From: Pirellula sp.
Lineage (GTDB): Bacteria > Planctomycetota > Planctomycetia > Pirellulales > PNKZ01
Assembly (NCBI GenBank): GCA_013822735.1
Contig: PNKZ01000001.1
Coordinates: 806,001-870,000, forward strand
Direction of reading: 5' to 3'
Length of the DNA stretch: 64,000 nucleotides
In this document: piece by piece, positions 17,372 through 25,067 of the stretch
How the letters are laid out: each line of letters begins with the position of its first letter
How positions within the stretch are numbered: the first letter of the stretch is position 1
The notes under the pieces: generated by a model
Databases searched by the model: none
Told to the model about the DNA's origin: nothing
Seen by the model: only the letters and a program-made list of their open reading frames with translations
Made by a program: the position numbers and the translations under genes

Positions 17372-18601
17372 CTAGGCCGCGCGCCTGGCGTAGCGACTGC
17401 CCGCGTTCAACGATGCGAATTGACCGCCGCTCTCGAGGAAGTCTTGATTCTTAGCGACAATGACGTCTTCGATTTCCGCACGAACGCCCATCAGGCACAG
17501 CCCCACCTGTTCCGATTTCAACGCGGCGCTTCCGCGAATCGGCAGTTGGGAACCGGGCATTAAGAGCCCCTGTTTCTTGGGGTTGTCGTCGATGACCAGA
17601 GTGATGAACTCGGCGAGCTGGAAGAGATTGATGAACGCACAAGTGGCGTGGCCGGCGCCCAGCAGCGCGATTTTGCCGCGTCGGCTTTCCCGGGCAAAGA
17701 AGGCCCGCTCGCTGCGCTTGCGCTCGGCAAAGCCGTCGAGAAATCGGCGCGCTCGCGCGACTTCATGGGCGACGACGTTCGGCTCTATTGCATCCGCGAC
17801 TCGGCTCGCACCGGGCACGCGACAGACGGCGACCAGTGCATCTTCACCAGGGCAGGGGTAGCTGTGCATGAATGCGGGCGTCAGACCTGCGGCCGCCAAG
17901 CAAACGCGTAGCGTTGCAGGCGTGAAATAGCACGTATGTTCTTCCCAAAGCGTGCTGTAATCGCCCCCCTGCAACGAACTCGAGGCGTTGGGGACTTCAA
18001 TCAGCACGTATCCGCCCGGTGCGGCAAGGCGAACCAAATTGGCGATGAATTCGACCGGATCATGAGCGTGTTCGAGGATGTACCGAGCGGTCACGACATC
18101 CGCGCGGCCATGTTTCGAGACCAGTGCTTCCGCCGGCACGCTGGTCAGCCGCTGCTGAAGGGTCTCAATGGCTGCGCCGGGCGCCGTAATGTCGAGGTCG
18201 TCGCGCGGCGACAAGAGACGGACGCGCGCCGAACAGGCGGTCTGCAAACGACGCAGCGCGGGTTCATCGTATCGGCTTACGCCGAGGACGACTGCCTCCT
18301 GAGGCACGCCCGGCAATTGAGCGATGTGCTTTGCCAAATCGTCGAGGTGCGATTCCGGTTCGTTGTAAACAATCCAATCGACGCGCGGGCGCGCTTCGTC
18401 GGCCGGCATCGGATCGACGAGTTGGACCAGCCCGCACGCTTCGCAAACGGAAATCGCCAAAGGGTGGCGATATTCCGTGTTGTCGCGAGCCGTCAAGAAA
18501 CGGTTGCTCGCCGGTTGCAGGCCGAGATCCAGGCGCTCGGCTACAGCGGATTCTTTGCAAACAAGGCACACCGTCATGTCTCGTGGCTCCTGCTCCACCA
18601 A
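17372..18601 (-). CDS. C-methyltransferase-like protein with eroded SAM-binding motif
   Basis: The 409-residue protein has the same layout as the gene at 14811: N-terminal zinc pairs (CLVCK and CEACG), a middle methyltransferase-like domain (TARYILEHAHDPVEFIANLV, WEEHTCYFTPATLR), and an intact C-terminal domain (KIALLGAGHATCAFINLFQL, IDDNPKKQG). Where family members have a D-x-G-x-N/G motif I, this protein has VVLGVSRYDEPAL. SAM binding through motif I may be lost, while the EH segment typical of the family is kept. It lies 2 bp after the next methyltransferase and 4 bp before wbuC. It may be a partner or regulatory subunit, or act on a substrate with a different cofactor mode. Confidence 0.75.
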   Translation of the reverse strand: MVEQEPRDMTVCLVCKESAVAERLDLGLQPASNRFLTARDNTEYRHPLAISVCEACGLVQLVDPMPADEARPRVDWIVYNEPESHLDDLAKHIAQLPGVPQEAVVLGVSRYDEPALRRLQTACSARVRLLSPRDDLDITAPGAAIETLQQRLTSVPAEALVSKHGRADVVTARYILEHAHDPVEFIANLVRLAAPGGYVLIEVPNASSSLQGGDYSTLWEEHTCYFTPATLRVCLAAAGLTPAFMHSYPCPGEDALVAVCRVPGASRVADAIEPNVVAHEVARARRFLDGFAERKRSERAFFARESRRGKIALLGAGHATCAFINLFQLAEFITLVIDDNPKKQGLLMPGSQLPIRGSAALKSEQVGLCLMGVRAEIEDVIVAKNQDFLESGGQFASLNAGSRYARRAA

Positions 18602-18603
18602 GC

Positions 18604-19281
18604 CTAAACCTTAGGCTGGGTGGCGATCGCAAGCAGGTAGTGCGCCATCGGGTGATAACCGGTGTGGACGACCTCGTCATTCATCGAGAACAGGAAAACA
18701 TTCTCGAAGTGTTGTCCGATGGTCCGCTTGAATTCCATGCCGTCTTTGCAGTTGACGTGCCCCTCGATGCTGCCCTTCGAGGCATAAGCCTGCGATTGCA
18801 GCGACGGCGAGCCGATGATGACCACGCCGGTGCGCGACACGGACCCCGCGAGGTTGCGAAGAAAGTCGTGCTCGACGGCCGGCATAATATGCTCGAACAC
18901 GTCGAGGCAGTAGGCGGCGTCGAAATTCTCGGCCAGCGGGCCTTTCAAAATGTCGTGAACGCGGCACTCGCACGGCCAGCCGTCGGCGGCCATGCGCTGT
19001 TGGGCATCTTCGATGAAGAGCGGGTCGAAATCGGTCGCGGTGACCGAGCCGACGGATTGTTGCACGATGCGAGTTCCGAAGGCGTCGGCACAGCCCACTT
19101 CGAGCACGCGCTGCTTGCCGCTCAGCATCTTGGAGACGAACTTGTACCGCGAGAGTACAAACAGGAGTCGCTTGGGGTCATCATGCCAAGTTTGGTTGCT
19201 CATGATGCCGAAGCGGGACAAACCCGACTCGCGGGCCATGTCTACTTCGAACTGATACTGCGGTTCCTTCGTCGTCTGCAT
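18604..19281 (-). CDS. Class I SAM-dependent methyltransferase
   Basis: The 225-residue protein has RVLEVGCADAFGTRIV as SAM motif I (about residue 55), an acidic motif-II residue in TATDFDPLF, and AAYCLDVFEHIMP as the post-II region (Methyltransf_11/25-like). Three starts are possible; the ATG at 19281 sits 8 nt after AAGGAAGG and is preferred over 19287 and a GTG at 19308. It has its own promoter in the 179-bp gap upstream (TTGACG-N18-TAAAGT). It is followed after 2 bp by the C-methyltransferase-like gene. Sugar or glycan methylation is likely from context. Confidence 0.82.
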   Translation of the reverse strand: MQTTKEPQYQFEVDMARESGLSRFGIMSNQTWHDDPKRLLFVLSRYKFVSKMLSGKQRVLEVGCADAFGTRIVQQSVGSVTATDFDPLFIEDAQQRMAADGWPCECRVHDILKGPLAENFDAAYCLDVFEHIMPAVEHDFLRNLAGSVSRTGVVIIGSPSLQSQAYASKGSIEGHVNCKDGMEFKRTIGQHFENVFLFSMNDEVVHTGYHPMAHYLLAIATQPKV

Positions 19282-19319
19282 GGACATGCCCTTCCTTGGG
19301 GTAAACACAAGATCAGCGC

Positions 19320-19349
19320 ACTTTAGTCAATGGGTCGATTCAACGTCAA
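19320..19349 (-). promoter_or_regulatory. Sigma70-like promoter for the methyltransferase part of the polysaccharide run
   Basis: On the minus strand TTGACG (19349-19344), 18 bp, TAAAGT (19325-19320). The predicted start point is about 30 nt before the ATG at 19281. It would allow the downstream genes to be expressed apart from the acyltransferase pair. Confidence 0.5.
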
Positions 19350-19460
19350 TCCGGATCGGCGGCGCAGAACCGACGGACTGGGGGATGCTTGATCGCACCA
19401 TGTGCGGCAGGAGATCGTGCTAGCATTGGGCGGGCGATCTGCCATGGCGGCGCGATTTGC

Positions 19461-20573
19461 TTACCGGATCAGATTCGTTCCCGCCGAAGGCGCAAACGAC
19501 GCGACAAACGGAGTAACCAGTTCCCGCTCGAGCCGTGTCGAGAAGGCAATCGAACCGGGCGGGTACAGATGGAACCCATCCGTGAAATGGGCGTCGTCCG
19601 CCCAGGCCCGGGCGTCGATGATCCGCACTTTTGTGTCTTTGTGCAGGTCGGCGTAAAACTTTTCGACCTTGTCGGTAAACGCCGGCGGCCCTTCGCGCAT
19701 GACGGTCATTTCCGGCATCCGCACGAGGGTAACCGGGATCTTGGCTTCTCGACAAACGGCCACGATTTCGCGAAACGCACGCTCCGATTCGGGGAAGATC
19801 GGTGCATAGCTCATCGCCTCCACATGGTACTTGGCCGACGCGAGCACTTCCGCGGGCGTGAGCGGCGTAGATTGACTTGTCAAACCGCCTTCCCAGCCAT
19901 GTTGATCGGTGTAGTCCCAGACGCCGATGCGTTTCTCTCGCGGTACCCATTTCGGGAGGAGAGTGTTTTGCAGATCGTGGCGGTGGTCGTACCAGGGAAT
20001 TACGTGATTCCAGGCCCAGTCGAAGACCAGTTGCGTCGGATTGGCGTCGTAGCGCATGAACACCGAAAAGTCTTGCAACTGCGTGCGGTTCACCGGAAAA
20101 AAATGATGCTTGTCGTGAACGTGGTTATAGCCTTCGAAGAGGAACCAAGGGTGCGTTTCAATGAGCACCAGGTCGGGACGAATACCGGCGTTCAGCAGAC
20201 GCTTGAGGCACGCCAGTTCGACCATGACGCCGCTACTGTTGATGCCGAAGTTGTAGACGACGGCGCCCCGCGAAGGCGCGGCTTTGACGTTGGACATGGC
20301 GCCGGGGTTCAGCCCCCAGCCGGTCAGCGAACTGCCGAACATCACGATGGCCGGCCGGTCGGCGGGCTTTTGCTTCAGGTGGTTTCGTAGGTTGACGATC
20401 TTGTGGCCGTACTCGCCGTCTTGAATCGGCGGCCAAAGCATGCTGGCCGGGAAGAAGGTCAGCTGAAGCGCCACAAAACCGAAGAACGTCCAAGCCACTA
20501 CGGCCCTATTGCGGCGCGACCGTTTCGACCGCCTTTCCGCGCGAGTATTGACTGCAGTGTCGTGGGACGACAT
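19461..20573 (-). CDS. SGNH-like membrane-anchored partner of an MBOAT acyltransferase
   Basis: The 370-residue protein has one membrane anchor (AVVAWTFFGFVALQLTFFP, about residues 24-42) after a strongly basic N-terminus, and a periplasmic SGNH-like domain. VMFGSSLTGWGL gives block I with a Ser in G-S-S, and DGFHLYPPGS gives the Asp-x2-His pair near the C-terminus. Proteins of this kind (DUF1574/AlgJ/AlgX-like) take the acyl group from MBOAT proteins and O-acetylate polysaccharides. The ATG at 20573 has AAGGAG upstream. It follows the MBOAT gene by 50 bp. The exact family name is uncertain. Confidence 0.72.
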   Translation of the reverse strand: MSSHDTAVNTRAERRSKRSRRNRAVVAWTFFGFVALQLTFFPASMLWPPIQDGEYGHKIVNLRNHLKQKPADRPAIVMFGSSLTGWGLNPGAMSNVKAAPSRGAVVYNFGINSSGVMVELACLKRLLNAGIRPDLVLIETHPWFLFEGYNHVHDKHHFFPVNRTQLQDFSVFMRYDANPTQLVFDWAWNHVIPWYDHRHDLQNTLLPKWVPREKRIGVWDYTDQHGWEGGLTSQSTPLTPAEVLASAKYHVEAMSYAPIFPESERAFREIVAVCREAKIPVTLVRMPEMTVMREGPPAFTDKVEKFYADLHKDTKVRIIDARAWADDAHFTDGFHLYPPGSIAFSTRLERELVTPFVASFAPSAGTNLIR

Positions 20574-20623
20574 GAGGGAGAGCTCCTTCGAGGACCGTAC
20601 GCTCGGGAAACGCAGTTCGAGCT

Positions 20624-22051
20624 TTAAAATTGGAAGTAGATGAAGACCTTGGCCGTTTCGGGCGTCAGTATCAATGTCAGTGTGATAATCGCCGCATAGC
20701 TGACCCCCAAAACCGCGGGGGGCAGCCGTTCGACCATCCGCTTCCAGAACTCGATATACATCAGGATGTGGCAAACAAGCACGACGGCAGCAAGCGTGAG
20801 GCAACTATGGAACGTCAGTTCCACCATCGAACCGTCGCTCCAGAACGCGAGTCGCTTGACGAATGCGATCGCGGCGCTGAACGTGGTCGCCCGAAAGAAG
20901 ACCCAGGCGAAGCTTACGCACAAGAATGTCGCCGCGATGCGTCCCACCGTTCCCACAGGCGATTGCAGCGCTCGATCCAGCGAGGGCCGGCGTTCACAAA
21001 ATGCGCGGAACTCGCGATGAACGATCAGGAACATGCCGTGCAGCAAACCCCAGACGACGAACGTCCAGGCCGCGCCGTGCCACAAACCGCCGAGTGCCAT
21101 GACGATGATCAGATTGCGGGAGACCTTCCACTCGGAGACGCGGCTGCCTCCCAGCGGAATGAAGAGGTAGTCGCGCAGCCAGGTCGAAAGCGAGATGTGC
21201 CAGCGGCGCCAAAACTCGGAAACGTTCGCCGACAAGTAGGGGAGGTTGAAATTCGGGGCCAACTTGTAACCCAGCATGTGGGCCGTGCCGATCGCCATGT
21301 CCGTATAGCCGGAGAAGTCGCAATAGATTTGCAACGCATAGGCCAGCATCGCCAGCCACACCGCGGCCGAGCCGAACGATGCCGGGTCGGCGAACACCGG
21401 GTCGGAAAATCCGGCCATGCGGTCGGCGATGACCATCTTTTTGAACATGCCGACCAGGAAATATTGGATGCCGAGATGAAGGCGCGCCCAGTTCCAATGC
21501 TTCGACCGGCTAATCTGCGGCAAGAAGTCGCGGGCTCGCACGATCGGGCCGGCAACCAAGTGCGGAAAGAACGTGATAAACAGCATGAAATGAAACAGAT
21601 TTCGCTCGGCCTGGATCCGCCGCTGGTAGACGTCGACCGTGTAGCTGATCGCCTCGAACGTATAGAAGGAAATGCCGATCGGTAACATGACGTTGAGCAC
21701 CGGCATGGACGACTCGGCGCCCATCGCTCGCAATGCTTCCTCCACGGAATGGAGGAAGAAGTTCATGTACTTGAAATAGCACAGCAGCCCGAGATTGCCG
21801 ACTAAGCTGACGGTAAGCAACAGCTTGCGTCGCCCCGTCGTCGCCGTCGGCGAATCCATTCCGCGCGCGATGAGATAGTCGGCCGCGGTTGAAACGCAGA
21901 TGATAAGCGCCAGCCACTTGTTCCAACTGGCGTAGAAGTAAACGCTCGCTCCCAGCAGCAACCAGACCCGAGCCCGCTGCCACGGCATCGCCCAATAGGC
22001 GGCAAAGACGATGCAGAAAAAGACGAAGTACGCGGTAGAGCAGAAGAGCAT
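20624..22051 (-). CDS. MBOAT-family O-acyltransferase (AlgI/DltB-like)
   Basis: The 475-residue polytopic protein starts MLFCSTAYFVFFCIVFAAYW. Family signatures are PIGISFYTFEAISYTVDVY, FFPHLVAGPIVRA, IYCDFSGYTDMAIG, FNLPYLSANVSEFWRRWHISLSTWLRDY (read as consecutive blocks), and the catalytic His of LGGLWHGAAWTF (about residue 325). It moves acetyl groups across the cytoplasmic membrane for transfer to exported glycan. It is the first gene of the polysaccharide run, with a TTGACC-N17-TACCAT promoter about 50 nt upstream. Confidence 0.93.
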   Translation of the reverse strand: MLFCSTAYFVFFCIVFAAYWAMPWQRARVWLLLGASVYFYASWNKWLALIICVSTAADYLIARGMDSPTATTGRRKLLLTVSLVGNLGLLCYFKYMNFFLHSVEEALRAMGAESSMPVLNVMLPIGISFYTFEAISYTVDVYQRRIQAERNLFHFMLFITFFPHLVAGPIVRARDFLPQISRSKHWNWARLHLGIQYFLVGMFKKMVIADRMAGFSDPVFADPASFGSAAVWLAMLAYALQIYCDFSGYTDMAIGTAHMLGYKLAPNFNLPYLSANVSEFWRRWHISLSTWLRDYLFIPLGGSRVSEWKVSRNLIIVMALGGLWHGAAWTFVVWGLLHGMFLIVHREFRAFCERRPSLDRALQSPVGTVGRIAATFLCVSFAWVFFRATTFSAAIAFVKRLAFWSDGSMVELTFHSCLTLAAVVLVCHILMYIEFWKRMVERLPPAVLGVSYAAIITLTLILTPETAKVFIYFQF

Positions 22052-22098
22052 CGGTTCAATCCCTGAACTGCGCCTGGGGTCTCGGCAATCGGAGGGGG

Positions 22099-22127
22099 AT
22101 GGTATCTCTGTCTTTTTTTGGGGTCAA
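22099..22127 (-). promoter_or_regulatory. Sigma70-like promoter for the polysaccharide/O-acetylation operon
   Basis: On the minus strand TTGACC (22127-22122), 17-bp A-rich spacer, TACCAT (22104-22099). The predicted start point is about 40 nt before the MBOAT ATG at 22051. Confidence 0.55.
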
Positions 22128-22249
22128 GATTGATCGCCGGCCGCGCCGGCGGCGCGTGTTTGACGAAAAACGTCGAGCGTCCGGCGCCCGTTCAAGTCAA
22201 ACCTTGCAGGATGCTAGCAGTGGCGTGTCGGCGAGCGGATAATAGGCGC

Positions 22250-22852
22250 ATGAAATCCACTCGTAGTCGCACGGCCGCGCTTCTCTGCCTCTTGCTCTTT
22301 AGCGCCTGTGAGCGAGCTCATACTCGCCAACCTGCTGCGCCGGTGGAGAGTTCCCCTGCGCCCGTCACGAGCAAGCTCTCTGCGGCCGAGACCGAGGCGT
22401 TCGTTGCCTTTCACAACAAGGCCCGCGCCGAAGTCGGCTCTGCGCCCGTGCGCTGGTCGCCGAAGCTCGCGAGTTTCGCGCAAGCCTGGGCCGAACACTT
22501 GGCGGTTGCCGGCAAGCTGGAGCACCGGCCTCTGGAGGGAGACGACGCTTCGCCTTACGGCGAGTGCCTCGCGGCCGGATCGTCGAGCGCATTCAGCGCC
22601 GTCGATGGCGCCAAAGGTTGGTACGCCGAAAAGGAAATGTACGAGCCGGGAACTCCGATCCCAATCGACATCACTATGTGGAAGGCCGGCCACTACACAC
22701 AAATGGTTTGGAGCACGACCCGCGAAATCGGCGCAGGCCGAGCCGTGATCGCCGAAGGCGCAATGCAAGGCTGGACGGTGATCGTTTGCAATTACGATCC
22801 GCCGGGTAACGCCGAAGGGGAGACGCCGTACCCGCTACCCGCGGCGAAGTAG
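22250..22852 (+). CDS. CAP-domain (SCP/PR-1-like) lipoprotein
   Basis: The 200-residue protein starts MKSTRSRTAALLCLLLFSAC, a lipoprotein signal with lipobox FSAC at about residue 20. A CAP domain follows: FHNKARAEVGSAPVRW, then LASFAQAWAEHLA, GHYTQMVWSTTREIG (the conserved CRISP segment, about residues 145-160) and VIVCNYDPPGN. Bacterial CAP proteins are secreted and bind lipids or peptidoglycan-related ligands; many have no known activity. Longer readings to 22118 lack a signal sequence. It stands alone, divergent from the acyltransferase operon. Confidence 0.88.
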   Translation: MKSTRSRTAALLCLLLFSACERAHTRQPAAPVESSPAPVTSKLSAAETEAFVAFHNKARAEVGSAPVRWSPKLASFAQAWAEHLAVAGKLEHRPLEGDDASPYGECLAAGSSSAFSAVDGAKGWYAEKEMYEPGTPIPIDITMWKAGHYTQMVWSTTREIGAGRAVIAEGAMQGWTVIVCNYDPPGNAEGETPYPLPAAK

Positions 22853-23413
22853 ATTCGCAGGCCGGCCAAAAATCGCCTGGAGTTGTGGTGGTGCCGTTGG
22901 TACGTTGCCGGATCAGTCTGCATAGTAGGCCGCCACTCCGTGGCGGCAGACGACTTTGCACCGTCGGGCATGATGGCCATCGGGATCGATTTTGCAGCGC
23001 GCTTTTCCGCCACGGAGTGGCGGACTACTTTGCACAGTTACGTCGACGGCAAAAGCCGTGCTGCGCAGATAGCCTGCACTTATCTGCGCACACGTCCAAA
23101 ACACCCCCGGGGGGCCGCGCAGATAACTCAGAGTTATCTGCGCAGGTCGAAATCGCACATCGACGTAAGTGGCAAATCTGGGAGCGGGGAATGAGAAGTG
23201 AATCTAGTTCGCGGCGGTCACCTTGCGGCGTTGTCGGGGTCCTTGGTTCAAGAATGCCGTTTCCGGAGAATTTGCCGAGGGCTGGTAACCCGAAATCGTT
23301 GACTTTGGCCGGCCCGCCGGCGACACTGAGAGGATTGTAAATAGCTCGCCCTCGGCGGCATTTGCAGCCCGCCTCCGAATCCAATCTCCGTACCCTCCTG
23401 GGAGTTCGTGTGT
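22853..23413. repeat. Intergenic repeat island with several inverted repeats
   Basis: The 561-bp gap has no gene that I can support. It contains the 17-mer CCGCCACTCCGTGGCGG at 22930-22946 and its exact reverse complement at 23007-23023. A second pair has arms TGCGCAGATA (23062-23071) and TATCTGCGCA (23081-23090). A 27-bp near-perfect palindrome with 13-nt arms and one central base lies at 23117-23143 and shares the GCGCAGATAA core. A weak promoter-like TTGACT-N17-GACACT at 23299-23327 may serve the next gene. The organisation resembles extragenic palindromic elements rather than a CRISPR array, because unit spacing is irregular. Confidence 0.75.
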
Positions 23414-24841
23414 ATGAAGCCGTCGAATTCTGGCGACCTGTCGCGTCGCGACGTTTTGAAGAAGTCGGGCGAAGCGGCTCTGGCCGCCGCCGCAGTCGGT
23501 AGTCTCGCCTCGGACGTGCTCGCGGCTGCTCCGGAAAAAAACATTCCCAAGGTGCACACCGGCGGCGATAGCACGATTCGCGTGGCGCTCGTCGGTTGCG
23601 GCGGTCGCGGAACCGGCGCTGCGGTCAACGCGCTCTCCGTCGAAAACGGTCCGATCAAGCTCGTCGCCATGGCCGACGTGTTTCCGGAGAAGCTCAACGC
23701 GGCGTACAAGAATTTGCAGACGAAGGTCAAGAAGGACAAGCTTCCCGGCGAATTCGACGTGCCGGAAGATCAGAAGTTCATCGGCTTCGACGCTTATAAG
23801 AAGGCGCTGGATTGTTTGCGCCCCGGCGATGTTGCCATCTTTGCCACCCCGCCCGCGTTCCGCTGGGTGCATTTCGGCGCCGCGATCGACAAAGGCGTCA
23901 ACGTCTTCATGGAGAAGCCGGTCACGGTCGACGGTCCTTCGAGCCGCAAGCTGCTGAAGCTGGCCGAAGAATCGGTGAAGAAGAACATCAAGGTCGGCGT
24001 CGGTCTGATGTGTCGCCATTGCGATGCGCGTCAGCAATTGCACGACCGAATTAAAGCGGACGAAATCGGCGAGATTATCTTGATGCGCGCTTATCGCCAG
24101 GCCGGCCCGACCGGCAGCGCCTTCTGCTCGCCGATGCCGAAGGAATGGGACAAGGGTGAGCTCTTGTTCCAAATTAAGAACTTCCACGCCTTCTTGTGGG
24201 CCAGCGGCGGCGCATATAGCGACTTCTTGATCCACAACATCGACGAGTGCTGCTGGATGAAGGACGCGTGGCCCATCAAGGCGGAAGCCGCCGGCGGCCG
24301 TCACTATCGCCAAGATTACGTCGATCAAAACTTCGATACGTACTCGGTGATGTACACCTTTGCCGACGGCACGAAGTTGCAGCTCGAAGGGCGCACCATG
24401 CCCGGCTGCAAGACCGAGTTTGCCAGCTACGCGCACGGCACCAAGGGCGTGGGCGTTATCTCGACGGCCGGTCACACGCCTGCCAAGTGCCGGATCTATA
24501 AAGGCCAGAACATGACGGAAGATAATCTGTCGTGGAGCTATGGCCCGAAGGAACCGAACCCGTACCAATTGGAATGGGATCACCTGATCGCGGCGATCCG
24601 CAGCGACAAGCCTTACAATGAGGCGAAGCGCGGCACGGAAGCGAGCATCGTGACGTCGATGGGTCGTATGGCCGCGCATACCGGCCGCGTGATCACGTTT
24701 GAAGACATGCTCAATTGCGAACACGAGTTCGCGCCGACGGTCGACCAACTCACGATGGACGGCCCCGCGCCGATCCTGGCCGACAAGAACGGCAAGTACC
24801 CGATGCCGCAACCGGGCGTGAAGACGAAGCGCGAGTTCTAA
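23414..24841 (+). CDS. TAT-exported Gfo/Idh/MocA-family oxidoreductase
   Basis: The 475-residue protein has a twin-arginine signal LSRRDVLKKSGEAALAAAA (residues 8-26) ending near LASDVLAAA. The NAD(P)-binding fold begins at IRVALVGCGGRGTGAA, and the family EKP motif is in NVFMEKPVTVDGP (about residue 170). The C-terminal half has the alpha/beta domain with the HNIDECCWM helix. Exported Gfo/Idh/MocA proteins are numerous in planctomycetes and act on sugars or polyols; the substrate here is unknown. The ATG at 23414 has GGGAG 9 nt upstream. It is a single gene ending in a strong intrinsic terminator. Confidence 0.93.
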   Translation: MKPSNSGDLSRRDVLKKSGEAALAAAAVGSLASDVLAAAPEKNIPKVHTGGDSTIRVALVGCGGRGTGAAVNALSVENGPIKLVAMADVFPEKLNAAYKNLQTKVKKDKLPGEFDVPEDQKFIGFDAYKKALDCLRPGDVAIFATPPAFRWVHFGAAIDKGVNVFMEKPVTVDGPSSRKLLKLAEESVKKNIKVGVGLMCRHCDARQQLHDRIKADEIGEIILMRAYRQAGPTGSAFCSPMPKEWDKGELLFQIKNFHAFLWASGGAYSDFLIHNIDECCWMKDAWPIKAEAAGGRHYRQDYVDQNFDTYSVMYTFADGTKLQLEGRTMPGCKTEFASYAHGTKGVGVISTAGHTPAKCRIYKGQNMTEDNLSWSYGPKEPNPYQLEWDHLIAAIRSDKPYNEAKRGTEASIVTSMGRMAAHTGRVITFEDMLNCEHEFAPTVDQLTMDGPAPILADKNGKYPMPQPGVKTKREF

Positions 24842-24872
24842 GAACCGCGGTCGTTCTACGAGTTAACCTACA

Positions 24873-24907
24873 GGCGGCGTCGGTGTAATCACCGGCGCCG
24901 CCTTTTT
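24873..24907 (+). terminator. Rho-independent terminator
   Basis: A 13-bp stem has left arm 24873-24885 (GGCGGCGTCGGTG) and right arm 24890-24902, with one G-T wobble and a TAAT loop, followed by TTTTT. It begins 31 bp after the stop of the Gfo/Idh/MocA gene. Confidence 0.92.
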
Positions 24908-25067
24908 CGTCGTCGCATTCCTGAAATCGCGGCGAATTCGGGCTCCGCCGCCAATAATCGCCGCGGTCTGCGCGTCGACTTTGCGCAGTGGAAGTTCGGT
25001 ATTCCGTCCTCAACAATGGCCGTACATCGCATCCGTTTCCCTCGCCATTCGCCTCATCGAGAATCTT

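Noticed and set aside
22853-23413. CRISPR array
   Set aside because: The repeats are palindromes of different families with irregular spacing, no constant repeat-spacer unit and no cas gene.
23204-24811. Long open frame antisense to the Gfo/Idh/MocA gene
   Set aside because: It covers the TAT signal and the terminator side of a clear gene and has no family features.
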